NCBI GenBank assembly: GCA_031273145.1
Contig: JAISSL010000164.1
Span: 1-7,046, forward strand
Direction: 5' to 3'
From: Zoogloeaceae bacterium
GTDB taxonomy: Bacteria > Pseudomonadota > Gammaproteobacteria > Burkholderiales > Rhodocyclaceae
Length of the DNA: 7,046 nucleotides
Part shown: positions 1 to 6,196 of the stretch, piece after piece
Position numbering within the stretch: position 1 is the stretch's first letter
Layout of the letters: every line of letters begins with the position of its first letter
The notes under the pieces: model-generated
Database searches by the model: none
Seen by the model: only the letters and a program-made list of their open reading frames with translations
What the model was told of the DNA's origin: nothing
Translations under genes and position numbers: made by a program

Positions 1-683
1 AAAAGGAACACGAGCAGAAACAGGACGGACTTTTGGTAGCCTTGCATGAGTTTAAGAAAAGGCTGTTTTAAAAGATTGTCCAAAAAATCCCCCTGAAGCA
101 GATCAACCATGTCCCGATGCCACTGTTGGGCAACCTCTTTTTTATCCATGCCGACGAAGTCGGCGAGTTTTTTATTGAACCGATCCAGCGCATAATCCAC
201 AAGCCTCTCGGATACCCATTCCCTGATTGAAGCGGGTAGCTTGTTGATCGCGTCTGCCATGGCCGTGCCCTTGAGTTGCTGCTCAAGGTTATCGCGTATT
301 TCCGCTCTGATGCGCGCATCCAGCGAAGCGCGCGCCCTGGTTTCCGGGGGAAGTCCTTGCAGATAATGAATCATCTGCTGCTTGAAAGGATAGATGAAAT
401 TCACGATGGCTTTATCGCCGACCGTTTGGGTATATTCCAACGTCCCATAGGCAGCGCCCGCGCCCATAAAAACGATGGGGATGTAAAGAAAATAGAGCTT
501 GGCGGCAATATTCCAGTATGTGTTTTGTCGTTTAAAAGCCTTGAATTTCACGCAGACAAACACCACGACCAAGGCCAGAACAAAACCCAAGGCTGTAAAT
601 TTGGCAATCATCCAAAGGGCGGCGACTGGATCGAAAAAATAAACAACCATCGCCTCAAAAATTCCCCAAAGATTTACATGCAT
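1..683 (-). CDS. Unrecognised membrane protein (C-terminus beyond window)
   Basis: I do not recognise the family. The frame is open from an ATG at 683 to the left edge, giving 227 residues without a stop, so the C-terminus is missing. A good ribosome site (AGGAG) lies 6-7 bases before the ATG. Residues about 22-46 form a long hydrophobic stretch ending in a lysine-rich turn, residues 62-82 a second likely membrane helix, and a third hydrophobic run begins near 219 at the cut. Between them is a roughly 130-residue, mainly helical, charged segment with many Arg, Asp, Glu and Gln, which could be a soluble or coiled domain. There is no cleavable signal peptide; it is probably an inner-membrane protein. 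It starts 19 bp after the sixA stop, so the two are probably co-transcribed. The DNA is visibly richer in A/T than the neighbouring genes. Function unknown; the reading frame itself is well supported. Confidence 0.8.
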   Translation of the reverse strand, partial: MHVNLWGIFEAMVVYFFDPVAALWMIAKFTALGFVLALVVVFVCVKFKAFKRQNTYWNIAAKLYFLYIPIVFMGAGAAYGTLEYTQTVGDKAIVNFIYPFKQQMIHYLQGLPPETRARASLDARIRAEIRDNLEQQLKGTAMADAINKLPASIREWVSERLVDYALDRFNKKLADFVGMDKKEVAQQWHRDMVDLLQGDFLDNLLKQPFLKLMQGYQKSVLFLLVFL

Positions 684-702
684 GTTGCTCTCCTCTCAGA
701 CA

Positions 703-1167
703 TCAATGTTTCAACATATCCCCGTCCACCACCTGCACCAGTTGCGCGGTCTTTTGACCGGGTTCGCCGCGCAGCCACCAGAGGGCGCTCTTGCGGAAGG
801 ATTCAGGGTGCGGTACATCAACCAGCAGATAGTCGGCCAGTTCGCCAATCAAGGGTTGATGCCCGACGATGAGCGTAGGCGAAGCATTATCGTCCGGCCA
901 ACAGAAGAGTTCCAGTATCTTTTCGGGTGAATTGCTTTCATAGAGCGGCGGACAAAACTGGATGCCGCGCTCGTCCTCATGAAAATAGGCAACCGTCTGC
1001 CGCGTGCGGGTGGCGGGACTGACCAGAAGGCGCAACCCGGAAGGCGCGCGCTCTTTCAGCCACGCCGCAACCCTGCGAGCCTGCTTGTGCCCGCGCGGAG
1101 AAAGCTCGCGCTCAAAGTCGGGCATCCCCGGTAGCGCATCGGCATGTCGCCATAAAAAAAGTTCCAT
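703..1167 (-). CDS. sixA: SixA-type phosphohistidine phosphatase
   Basis: A 154-residue member of the histidine phosphatase (RHG) superfamily, close in length to E. coli SixA (161). The RHG motif is LFLWRHADA with Arg7 and His8, the predicted phospho-acceptor. SPATRTRQT at 50-58 matches the conserved S-x-A-x-R-T-x-Q-T segment, and LIVGHQPL at 99-106 contains the second catalytic histidine (His103). SixA removes phosphate from phosphohistidine on signalling proteins; in E. coli the reported targets are the ArcB HPt domain and the nitrogen phosphotransferase system. The target here is unknown. A longer frame reaches 1209, but the ATG at 1167 is chosen because GGAGG sits 9 bases upstream and the RHG motif is at the N-terminus in this family. 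It lies 155 bp after dnaG and 19 bp before the membrane gene. It is a cytoplasmic enzyme. Confidence 0.9.
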   Translation of the reverse strand: MELFLWRHADALPGMPDFERELSPRGHKQARRVAAWLKERAPSGLRLLVSPATRTRQTVAYFHEDERGIQFCPPLYESNSPEKILELFCWPDDNASPTLIVGHQPLIGELADYLLVDVPHPESFRKSALWWLRGEPGQKTAQLVQVVDGDMLKH

Positions 1168-1313
1168 CGTCCTTGTCCTCCGAAAAGCGTTTGGGTCAAT
1201 CAACCTCACAAGCAGGAGAGGTTACCACATCTTCCATGCCAGATACGCTGGTAAATCAAGCGTACCGAAGCACCGCTCAACGCGGCACTCTCGGTCGCGG
1301 TCAGATATCACTA

Positions 1314-1351
1314 TGTCTTGGGCTATTCTTTTTGCCTTGGGCTATTCTTTT
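1314..1351. repeat. 19-bp tandem duplication at the 3' end of dnaG
   Basis: Two adjoining 19-base copies, 1314-1332 and 1333-1351, differ at one base only (tgtcttg versus tgccttg at the start). Nineteen is not a multiple of three, so the second copy is read in another frame on the minus strand and supplies the dnaG TAG stop at 1323-1325. With one copy only, the protein would end in EKNSPRHSDI instead of EKNSPRQKE. The pattern is typical of replication slippage. Confidence 0.85.
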
Positions 1352-3074
1352 CCAGCAAAAGCTGGCTGTAACGCTCTTTTTCTTCGGCAGTAAGCCCGGA
1401 AAGACCAAACTGGTTGGCTTTTTTCTGCAAGTCCTTGAATTCGCCCTGGCGTCGGTTTTCCTGCAAGCGGGTGAGCGCGTCAGAAAATTCGGCTTCCACC
1501 TTGTCATCCGCCAGCGGCAACTGGATTAATTCCCCCGCCAGCTTTTCAAACTCCGCTTCCAGGGCGTGTCCGCGCAGATATTCCAGCAACTGGGCATAGC
1601 TGGGTTCAGAGGGAAGACGGGGCAGATGTTCCAGAATGACTTCAAGCATCGCGCGTTCCTGGGATGGCGGCAGCTCTTCCAGCGGAATGCGCTCAACCAG
1701 CACGGGTCTTTGCAGCGCCAGCCGCGCCAGTTTTCGCGTCAAAGAAGGCGCATTGCGCTTGGGCTTTTCCGGCGCCTTGGGCGGCATGTAACTCTTAATG
1801 CCGCACAGTTGCTCAACCTCGCGCTGCTCAAAACCGCTCTCCGCCGCCAATTGCTTTACCAGTTGCAGGCGCAAGATAGGCGTGGAGAGCCGAAGCAGAA
1901 GCGGCTTTGCCTCTGCGACCAGAGCGGCGCGTCCTTCCGCGTTGGCAAGGTTGCAATGGCTTTTGAGTTCGCTCAACAAAAAGGACGAAAGCGGCATGGC
2001 CTCCCGAATCAGCCTGTCAAACGTCGCCTTGCCCTGTTTTCGCACAAAACTGTCCGGGTCTTCGCCATCCGGCAGAAAGGCAAAGCCGATATTTTTCTGC
2101 TCGGTCAAAAGTTCCAGCGCGTTTTCCAGCGCGCGCCAGGCGGCCTTGCGTCCCGCCGCGTCACCATCAAAACAGAAAACGACGGCATCCACCTGGCGCA
2201 GCAGTTTCTGCACATGTTCCCGCGTCGTCGCCGTGCCCAGAGTCGCCAGCGCGTTGCCCACGCCATGTTGCGCCAAGGCAACCACGTCCATATAACCTTC
2301 CACCACAATGGCGCGATTTTCCGCGCGTAGCGCCTCACGCGCCTGCGGCAGGCCGAACAGTTCGCGCCCCTTTTCAAAGAGCGGCGTTTCCGGGGAATTG
2401 AGATATTTGGGTTCGCCCTGCCCAATCACCCGTCCGCCAAAGCCAATGATTTCCCCCTTGGCATTGATGATGGGAAACATGATCCGATCGCGGAAACGGT
2501 CGTAACGCCGACCTTCCTCGCTTTCCACCACCAGACCAACGGTCAGCAGTTCCGGGGTGTCGTAGCCATCGGGAAAGGCTTGTTTCAGGTTTTGCCAGCC
2601 TTCCGGCGCATAGCCAATGCCGAAGCGGGCGGCGACTTCGCCGCTCAAGCCGCGCGCCTTCAGGTAATCAATGGCTTTTTCACTGTGCTTCAGGGACGCT
2701 TTATAAAATTCCCTGGCGCGCGCCATGAGTTCGGACAAATCCCGCAAGGTCTCCCGCCGTGGCGCATGACCGCCTTCCCGCCGCTCATCCGGGACGGCAA
2801 CGCCGATTGAACCGGCCAGCTCATGTATCGCCTCCACAAACCCAAGACCTTGATATTCCATCAGAAAACCGATGGCGTTGCCGTGCGCGTGGCAGCCAAA
2901 GCAGTAATAAAACTGCTTGGTCGGGTTGACGTTGAAGGAAGGGCTTTTTTCGCTGTGGAACGGACAGCAGGCCGAATAGTTCGCGCCGGTTTTTTTCAGG
3001 CGGACATGGCGGTCAATCAGGTCGACGATGTCGACCCGCGCCAACAAATCCTGAATGAAGGATTCTGGAATCAT
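1323..3074 (-). CDS. dnaG: DNA primase DnaG
   Basis: Full-length bacterial primase of 583 residues (E. coli 581), which makes RNA primers for the lagging strand and restart, working with the DnaB helicase. The N-terminal CHC2 zinc ribbon has Cys37, His40, Cys58 and Cys61. The RNA-polymerase core contains YDRFRDRIMFPI (191-202), GFGGRVI (211-217) and PKYLNSPET (222-230). The Toprim fold has the catalytic Glu259 in VVEGYMD, Asp303 and Asp305 in FDGDAAG, and the acidic DGEDPD cluster at 336-341. Residues from about 440 form a diverged helical region, expected to be the DnaB-binding domain. The ATG at 3074 gives the usual N-terminus (MIPESFI.DLL.R.DIVDLI). Its ribosome site is weak, and it begins 27 bp after the yqeY stop, so translation may be coupled. 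The extreme C-terminus was altered by the 19-bp duplication. rpoD does not follow. Confidence 0.98.
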   Translation of the reverse strand: MIPESFIQDLLARVDIVDLIDRHVRLKKTGANYSACCPFHSEKSPSFNVNPTKQFYYCFGCHAHGNAIGFLMEYQGLGFVEAIHELAGSIGVAVPDERREGGHAPRRETLRDLSELMARAREFYKASLKHSEKAIDYLKARGLSGEVAARFGIGYAPEGWQNLKQAFPDGYDTPELLTVGLVVESEEGRRYDRFRDRIMFPIINAKGEIIGFGGRVIGQGEPKYLNSPETPLFEKGRELFGLPQAREALRAENRAIVVEGYMDVVALAQHGVGNALATLGTATTREHVQKLLRQVDAVVFCFDGDAAGRKAAWRALENALELLTEQKNIGFAFLPDGEDPDSFVRKQGKATFDRLIREAMPLSSFLLSELKSHCNLANAEGRAALVAEAKPLLLRLSTPILRLQLVKQLAAESGFEQREVEQLCGIKSYMPPKAPEKPKRNAPSLTRKLARLALQRPVLVERIPLEELPPSQERAMLEVILEHLPRLPSEPSYAQLLEYLRGHALEAEFEKLAGELIQLPLADDKVEAEFSDALTRLQENRRQGEFKDLQKKANQFGLSGLTAEEKERYSQLLLEKNSPRQKE

Positions 3075-3101
3075 GCCGGACTGCCTGCCGTCCCACCCGG
3101 A

Positions 3102-3545
3102 TCAGGAAAGACGCGCCTTTACCAGCTTTGAGACTTCCGCCATGTCGGCCTGCGCCATCAGGCGCGGTTTCAAGAGCGCCATCAGTTTGCCCATGTCGGA
3201 AGCCTTGCTCGCGCCGCTCTCGGCGATAGCGGCTTCAATGGCGGCCTTGATGTCCGCCTCGGACATCTGTTCCGGCAGATAGGCGTTCAGAGTCGCCAGC
3301 TCTTCGCGCTCGCGGGAAGCCAGGTCTTCGCGCCCGGCCTTCTCGAACTGGGAGAGGCTATCTTTATACTGCTTGACCATCTTTTTGAGGACGGCGATGA
3401 CGCCCGCATCATCCAGCTCGATTCGCTCATCCACTTCGATTTGCTTGATGGCGGCAAGCAACATCCGAATCGCGCCTAAGCGGTTCGTTTCCTTCGCTTT
3501 CAGGGCGGCTTTCATGTCTTCCTGGATACGCGCTTTCAGGCTCAT
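3102..3545 (-). CDS. yqeY: YqeY/GatB-like domain protein
   Basis: A 147-residue stand-alone YqeY protein, similar to the C-terminal tail domain of the GatB subunit of tRNA-dependent amidotransferase. It is almost entirely helical and charged: MSLKARIQEDMKAALKAKE at the start, RLGAIRMLLAAIKQIEVDE, then a YKDSLSQFEKAGREDL segment, and ELATLNAYLPEQMSEADI, a characteristic stretch of the family. Its biochemical role is not settled; the link to tRNA metabolism is inferred from the GatB tail. The gene is commonly found between rpsU and dnaG, as here. A frame extends upstream to 3572, but the ATG at 3545 is chosen because GGAG precedes it at a normal distance and the family begins with MSLK-type sequence. 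The upstream terminator at 3571-3608 probably reduces transcription entering this gene from rpsU. Confidence 0.93.
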   Translation of the reverse strand: MSLKARIQEDMKAALKAKETNRLGAIRMLLAAIKQIEVDERIELDDAGVIAVLKKMVKQYKDSLSQFEKAGREDLASREREELATLNAYLPEQMSEADIKAAIEAAIAESGASKASDMGKLMALLKPRLMAQADMAEVSKLVKARLS

Positions 3546-3570
3546 CTTGATTCTCCAGACGTGAAATAAC

Positions 3571-3608
3571 AAAAAAAGCCGACGGTCTCAAAAAAAAGAG
3601 CGACGGCT
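3571..3608 (-). terminator. Intrinsic terminator between rpsU and yqeY
   Basis: On the minus strand the 8-base arms AGCCGTCG and CGTCGGCT pair with one T-T mismatch. An inner CTC/GAG pair with a two-base bulge closes a loop of eight T, and a run of seven T follows. It begins 26 bp after the rpsU stop. In E. coli the macromolecular-synthesis operon also has a terminator between rpsU and dnaG that limits primase expression; this one is in the comparable place. The mismatch and bulge suggest incomplete termination. No promoter for yqeY was identified between it and the gene. Confidence 0.75.
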
Positions 3609-3633
3609 TCGGGTTCTGCGCAACGGCACAGGT

Positions 3634-3846
3634 TCAGTACATCTTGGGCGGCAGGGTCATGCTACGGATGCGCTTGTGATGCCGCTTGACGGCGGCTGCT
3701 GCCTTACGCTTGCGTTCGGCGGTCGGTTTTTCGTAGAACTCGCGGGCGCGAAGCTCGGTAAGCAGACCGGTTTTTTCGACGGCGCGCTTGAAACGGCGAA
3801 TCGCCACTTCAAACGGCTCGTTTTCCTTGACGCGAATACTGGGCAT
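3634..3846 (-). CDS. rpsU: 30S ribosomal protein S21 (bS21)
   Basis: A 70-residue S21 (E. coli 71), a small, very basic protein of the 30S platform near the 3' end of 16S rRNA, involved in initiation. The sequence has the family signature [21 protein letters not shown] at the N-terminus, [19 protein letters not shown] in the middle, and a basic tail ending [17 protein letters not shown] frame extends upstream to 3912, but the ATG at 3846 gives the family N-terminus and has a near-perfect Shine-Dalgarno sequence. It is the first gene of the minus-strand operon, read from the promoter at 3964-3992, with a leader of about 110 bases containing alternative hairpins. The terminator at 3571-3608 follows, so most transcripts probably carry rpsU alone. 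Confidence 0.97.
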   Translation of the reverse strand: MPSIRVKENEPFEVAIRRFKRAVEKTGLLTELRAREFYEKPTAERKRKAAAAVKRHHKRIRSMTLPPKMY

Positions 3847-3851
3847 TGGAA

Positions 3852-3861
3852 TCACCTCCTT
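3852..3861 (-). promoter_or_regulatory. Near-perfect Shine-Dalgarno of rpsU
   Basis: The minus strand reads AAGGAGGTGA, fully complementary to the anti-Shine-Dalgarno end of 16S rRNA, five bases before the rpsU ATG. It settles the start codon at 3846. It is the strongest ribosome site in the window, and S21 itself sits close to the anti-Shine-Dalgarno region of the ribosome. Confidence 0.85.
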
Positions 3862-3866
3862 CCGTG

Positions 3867-3920
3867 CGGGGCATGGCCTCCGGCAAATTTTGGGTTGAGT
3901 TGCCCCGGTCAATGCCGGGG
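3867..3920 (-). promoter_or_regulatory. rpsU leader with two competing hairpins
   Basis: Hairpin A pairs 3915-3920 with 3903-3908: a perfect 6-bp all-G/C stem (CCCCGG/CCGGGG) with a 6-base loop. Hairpin B pairs 3901-3907 with 3867-3873: a perfect 7-bp stem (CGGGGCA/TGCCCCG) over a 27-base loop, ending 5 bases upstream of the Shine-Dalgarno. Both use bases 3903-3907, so they exclude each other. Neither covers the ribosome site directly. A regulatory role is only inferred. Confidence 0.4.
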
Positions 3921-3963
3921 GGTTCTCGTCATCACGCGATAGACGCGCGGCGAAAAAACGGCA

Positions 3964-3992
3964 ATTCTAACCGCGATTGGGATGACTGGCAA
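3964..3992 (-). promoter_or_regulatory. Sigma70-type promoter for rpsU operon
   Basis: On the minus strand the -35 box is TTGCCA (3992-3987) and the -10 box is TAGAAT (3969-3964), each five of six matches to consensus, with the ideal 17-base spacer. Transcription should start near 3957, giving an untranslated leader of about 110 bases before rpsU. Confidence 0.7.
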
Positions 3993-4000
3993 GTCTCCAT

Positions 4001-4028
4001 TTGCTTTTTTCCGACATCCTTTTATAAT
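4001..4028 (+). promoter_or_regulatory. Sigma70-type promoter for rpsP operon
   Basis: A perfect -10 box TATAAT lies at 4023-4028, with TTGCTT at 4001-4006 as a moderate -35 box and a 16-base spacer. The surrounding DNA is T-rich. The start would be near 4035, leaving a leader of only about 24 bases. It faces away from the rpsU promoter, with 8 bp between the two -35 boxes. Confidence 0.65.
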
Positions 4029-4058
4029 TCACCTTTTTTCGATTTTTCAGGCGGACTT

Positions 4059-4331
4059 ATGGTCGTTATTCGTCTTTCCCGCAGTGGCGCAAAGAAGCGC
4101 CCCTTCTACAGCATGGTCGTCACCGATTCCCGCAACCGTCGTGACGGGCGCTTTGTCGAGCGGATCGGTTTCTACAACCCGATGGCTTCCGAGCAGGAAA
4201 AAGCCAATGGGCTTGGGCTTCGGATTGCGCTTGACCGGCTTTCCTACTGGAAGCAGAACGGCGCGCAACTCTCGCCGACGGCGGCTCGTCTGGTCAAACA
4301 GTTTTCCGGCAAGCAGGCCGTTCCCGTCTAA
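4059..4331 (+). CDS. rpsP: 30S ribosomal protein S16 (bS16)
   Basis: A 90-residue S16, a 30S assembly and structural protein. The family start [21 protein letters not shown] is followed by [21 protein letters not shown], and then [23 protein letters not shown], all in expected order and spacing; E. coli S16 is 82 residues. The frame stays open upstream to 3846, but the ATG at 4059 matches the conserved N-terminus and has AGGCGG a few bases upstream. It is the first gene of the rpsP-rimM-trmD-rplS operon, read from the TATAAT promoter at 4023. The gap to rimM is 44 bp and holds a small hairpin (4330-4335 with 4346-4351). Confidence 0.97.
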   Translation: MVVIRLSRSGAKKRPFYSMVVTDSRNRRDGRFVERIGFYNPMASEQEKANGLGLRIALDRLSYWKQNGAQLSPTAARLVKQFSGKQAVPV

Positions 4332-4375
4332 GCCTGAACTGGCTAAGGCTTGATGCTTGCCCCTTGCTTTCATTT

Positions 4376-4900
4376 ATGGCTTTCAAAAGCGATACGATGA
4401 TTGTTCTGGGGCGGGTGACTGAGCCATACGGCGTGAAAGGCTGGGTGCGTATCCAGCCTTTTGGCGATGATCCGCAAAGCTGGCGGCAGATGCGGTTCTG
4501 GCATCTGGCGGCAGATAAGGATGCGGCCTGGCAGGCGTATGAACTGCTCCAGGTTGATGCGCGTAACGATACGCTGATCGCGCATTTTGCCGGGATAGAG
4601 GATCGCAACGCGGCAGAGGCACTGCATGGTTTTTTGGTTGCCGCGCCCCGCGAGAACCTGCCCGCGACGGAAGAAGGCGAGTTTTACTGGGCGGATTTGC
4701 TCGGTATGGCGGTAGAAACCCTGGCGGAAGAACCGCTGGGCGAAGTGGTTGGCCTCTTGGAGACGGGCGCGCATGACGTACTCCGGGTAGTGGATAGCGC
4801 CGGACGCGAGCGTCTCCTGCCCTTTGTCGCTGCCATTGTCCATGAAGTTGATTCAGAAAAGCGGCGCATCCGGGTCGACTGGTCGGCAGAGTGGGACTAA
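4376..4900 (+). CDS. rimM: 16S rRNA processing factor RimM
   Basis: RimM helps mature the 3' domain of 16S rRNA and binds S19 during 30S assembly. The 174-residue product has the N-terminal barrel with MIVLGRVTEPYGVKGWVRIQ (residues 8-27) and the C-terminal PRC-barrel-like domain with EGEFYWADLLGM (100-111), GAHDVL (131-136) and ERLLPF (145-150), ending in VDWSAEWD as in relatives. The start is uncertain: ATG 4376 is used here, but ATG 4397, right before IVLGRV, is equally possible, and a TTG at 4364 also lies in frame. None has a clear Shine-Dalgarno sequence. The stop is 15 bp before the trmD start. Weak initiation fits the low expression of this gene in the E. coli operon. Confidence 0.95.
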   Translation: MAFKSDTMIVLGRVTEPYGVKGWVRIQPFGDDPQSWRQMRFWHLAADKDAAWQAYELLQVDARNDTLIAHFAGIEDRNAAEALHGFLVAAPRENLPATEEGEFYWADLLGMAVETLAEEPLGEVVGLLETGAHDVLRVVDSAGRERLLPFVAAIVHEVDSEKRRIRVDWSAEWD

Positions 4901-4915
4901 CAGGGGAGTGAAGGA

Positions 4916-5725
4916 TTGAGCGAAGCAGAAAAGCCAGGGGTTTTCCGGTTTGCCGCCGTGACCCTCTTTCCTGAAATGTTTGCGGCGATAACCGACGCGG
5001 GCATTTCCAGAAAGGCGCTGGAAGCCGGACTGTGGTCGCTCACCTGCTGGAATCCCCGCGATTTCGCGGGCAACCCTGCGCGGTCGGTGGATGACCGCCC
5101 TTACGGAGGCGGACCGGGCATGGTCATGCAGGCCGAACCGCTCATGCACGCAGTTGAGGCAAGCAAAAGCAGCCTTGCGGATGCTGGCGCGGCGACAAGC
5201 CGGGTGATTTACCTCTCGCCGCAGGGCAAGGTGCTGAATCACGCCAAGGTAATGGCGCTTGCCAAGGCCATGTCTGCCGGGCAGGGTCTTGTTCTGCTTT
5301 GCGGACGCTATGAAGGCGTGGATGAGCGCCTGATTGAACGGGCGGTGGATGAGGAAATTTCTCTGGGAGATTTTGTCCTCTCCGGCGGCGAGTTGGCCGC
5401 TATGGCGCTGATGGATGCGCTGATTCGCCAGATTCCGGGCGCGTTAGGCGATATGGCTTCGGCGGCGGAAGATTCGTTTGTCGCGGGTTTGCTGGATTGC
5501 CCGCATTACACGCGGCCTGAAATTTTTCAGGGCTGCGGGACGCCGGAAGTGTTATTATCCGGCGACCATGCCAGAATTCGGCGCTGGCGGCTTTTAATGT
5601 CGCTCACGCGAACCCGGGAACGCAGACCGGACCTTCTGCGTAACCGCGCATTGAGCGCGGAAGAAACGCAACTCCTGGCTGAAATCCAGGCGGAGATAAG
5701 CAAGGAGCAATGCGGTGAGCATTAA
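4916..5725 (+). CDS. trmD: tRNA (guanine-N1)-methyltransferase TrmD
   Basis: TrmD transfers a methyl group from S-adenosylmethionine to N1 of G37 in tRNAs, which prevents +1 frameshifting. This 269-residue SPOUT enzyme shows VTLFPEMF (15-22), [11 protein letters not shown] (59-69), the knotted cofactor loops YLSPQG (99-104), [10 protein letters not shown] (129-138) and [12 protein letters not shown] (149-160), then EDSF and [12 protein letters not shown] (191-202). Arg171 and Asp186 line up with E. coli Arg154 and the catalytic Asp169. The C-terminal domain ends in a helical tail. The start is TTG 4916: no ATG or GTG is available between the in-frame rimM stop and the first strand, and GTG 4958 would remove that strand. 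GGGGAG lies 7 bases upstream. Third gene of the operon, 21 bp before rplS. Confidence 0.97.
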   Translation: MSEAEKPGVFRFAAVTLFPEMFAAITDAGISRKALEAGLWSLTCWNPRDFAGNPARSVDDRPYGGGPGMVMQAEPLMHAVEASKSSLADAGAATSRVIYLSPQGKVLNHAKVMALAKAMSAGQGLVLLCGRYEGVDERLIERAVDEEISLGDFVLSGGELAAMALMDALIRQIPGALGDMASAAEDSFVAGLLDCPHYTRPEIFQGCGTPEVLLSGDHARIRRWRLLMSLTRTRERRPDLLRNRALSAEETQLLAEIQAEISKEQCGEH

Positions 5726-5746
5726 TTCACTTAACAAGGAACTCAC

Positions 5747-6124
5747 ATGAATCTGATTGAACAGTTGGAAAAGGAAGAAATAACCCGTCTTGGCAAGACC
5801 CTGCCGGAATTTGCGCCCGGAGATACGGTCGTGGTGCAGGTCAAGGTCAAGGAAGGCAACCGCGAGCGGCTGCAAGCCTATGAAGGCGTGGTGATTGCCA
5901 AGCGCAACCGGGGCTTGAATTCTTCCTTCATCGTGCGGAAAATTTCTTCCGGCGAAGGCGTGGAGCGGACGTTCCAGACCTATTCCCCGCTGGTGGCTGC
6001 CGTTGAAGTCAAGCGGCGCGGCGATGTGCGCCGCGCCAAGCTCTACTATCTGCGGAGCCGTTCCGGCAAGTCTGCGCGCATCAAGGAAAAACTGGTTCGC
6101 AAGAGCGCAACTGTCGCAGAATAA
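5747..6124 (+). CDS. rplS: 50S ribosomal protein L19 (bL19)
   Basis: A 125-residue L19 (E. coli 115), located at the 30S-50S interface. The family pattern is complete: [12 protein letters not shown] at the start, [62 protein letters not shown], and [29 protein letters not shown]. The extra length is a short C-terminal tail, RKSATVAE. The ATG has AAGGA six bases upstream, a clearly better start signal than those of rimM and trmD in the same operon. It is the last gene, followed by the terminator at 6158-6186. Confidence 0.98.
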   Translation: MNLIEQLEKEEITRLGKTLPEFAPGDTVVVQVKVKEGNRERLQAYEGVVIAKRNRGLNSSFIVRKISSGEGVERTFQTYSPLVAAVEVKRRGDVRRAKLYYLRSRSGKSARIKEKLVRKSATVAE

Positions 6125-6129
6125 CGCTT

Positions 6130-6157
6130 TTTTCATCCCCGGTTTTCGCATTACAAT
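6130..6157 (+). promoter_or_regulatory. Possible promoter for hupH
   Basis: TACAAT at 6152-6157 (five of six matches) with TTTTCA at 6130-6135 (four of six) and a 16-base spacer. The start would fall near 6164, inside the rplS terminator stem. Transcripts begun there would lack the left arm and could not form the terminator. The match is moderate and may be chance. Confidence 0.35.
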
Positions 6158-6186
6158 AATGGGGCGCGAAGGCGCTCCATTTTTTT
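6158..6186 (+). terminator. Intrinsic terminator of the rplS operon
   Basis: The arms 6158-6167 and 6172-6181 form a 10-bp stem with one G-T wobble, G/C-rich near the loop, around a GAAG tetraloop, and a T run continues to 6186. It starts 33 bp after the rplS stop and ends the rpsP-rimM-trmD-rplS operon. It separates it from hupH, which starts 10 bp downstream. Confidence 0.88.
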
Positions 6187-6196
6187 GTGATTTGCC

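Noticed and set aside
1168..1209. N-terminal extension of SixA to ATG 1209
   Set aside because: It adds 14 residues before the RHG motif, which is N-terminal in SixA, and the ATG at 1167 has a good ribosome site.
1264..1295. Imperfect hairpin between dnaG and sixA as a terminator
   Set aside because: The arms are short (5 bp outer, 4 bp inner) with large internal loops, and no T run follows on either strand.
1566..2330. Long plus-strand frame opposite dnaG
   Set aside because: It lies wholly inside dnaG, is low in complexity and rich in Arg and Gln, and has no ribosome site or recognisable domain; an antisense shadow of a GC-rich gene.
3809..3874. Minus-strand 21-residue frame starting ATG 3874 and overlapping the rpsU start
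   Set aside because: GGAGG is only two bases before its ATG, too close for efficient initiation, and the frame overlaps the conserved rpsU start. Probably chance.
3846..4058. Upstream extension of the rpsP frame from 3846
   Set aside because: It would cover both promoters and the rpsU leader, and the product has no family resemblance before MVVIRL at 4059.
5594..6151. Minus-strand frame of 185 residues opposite trmD/rplS
   Set aside because: It overlaps two certain genes in antisense and shows no family features; a shadow frame.
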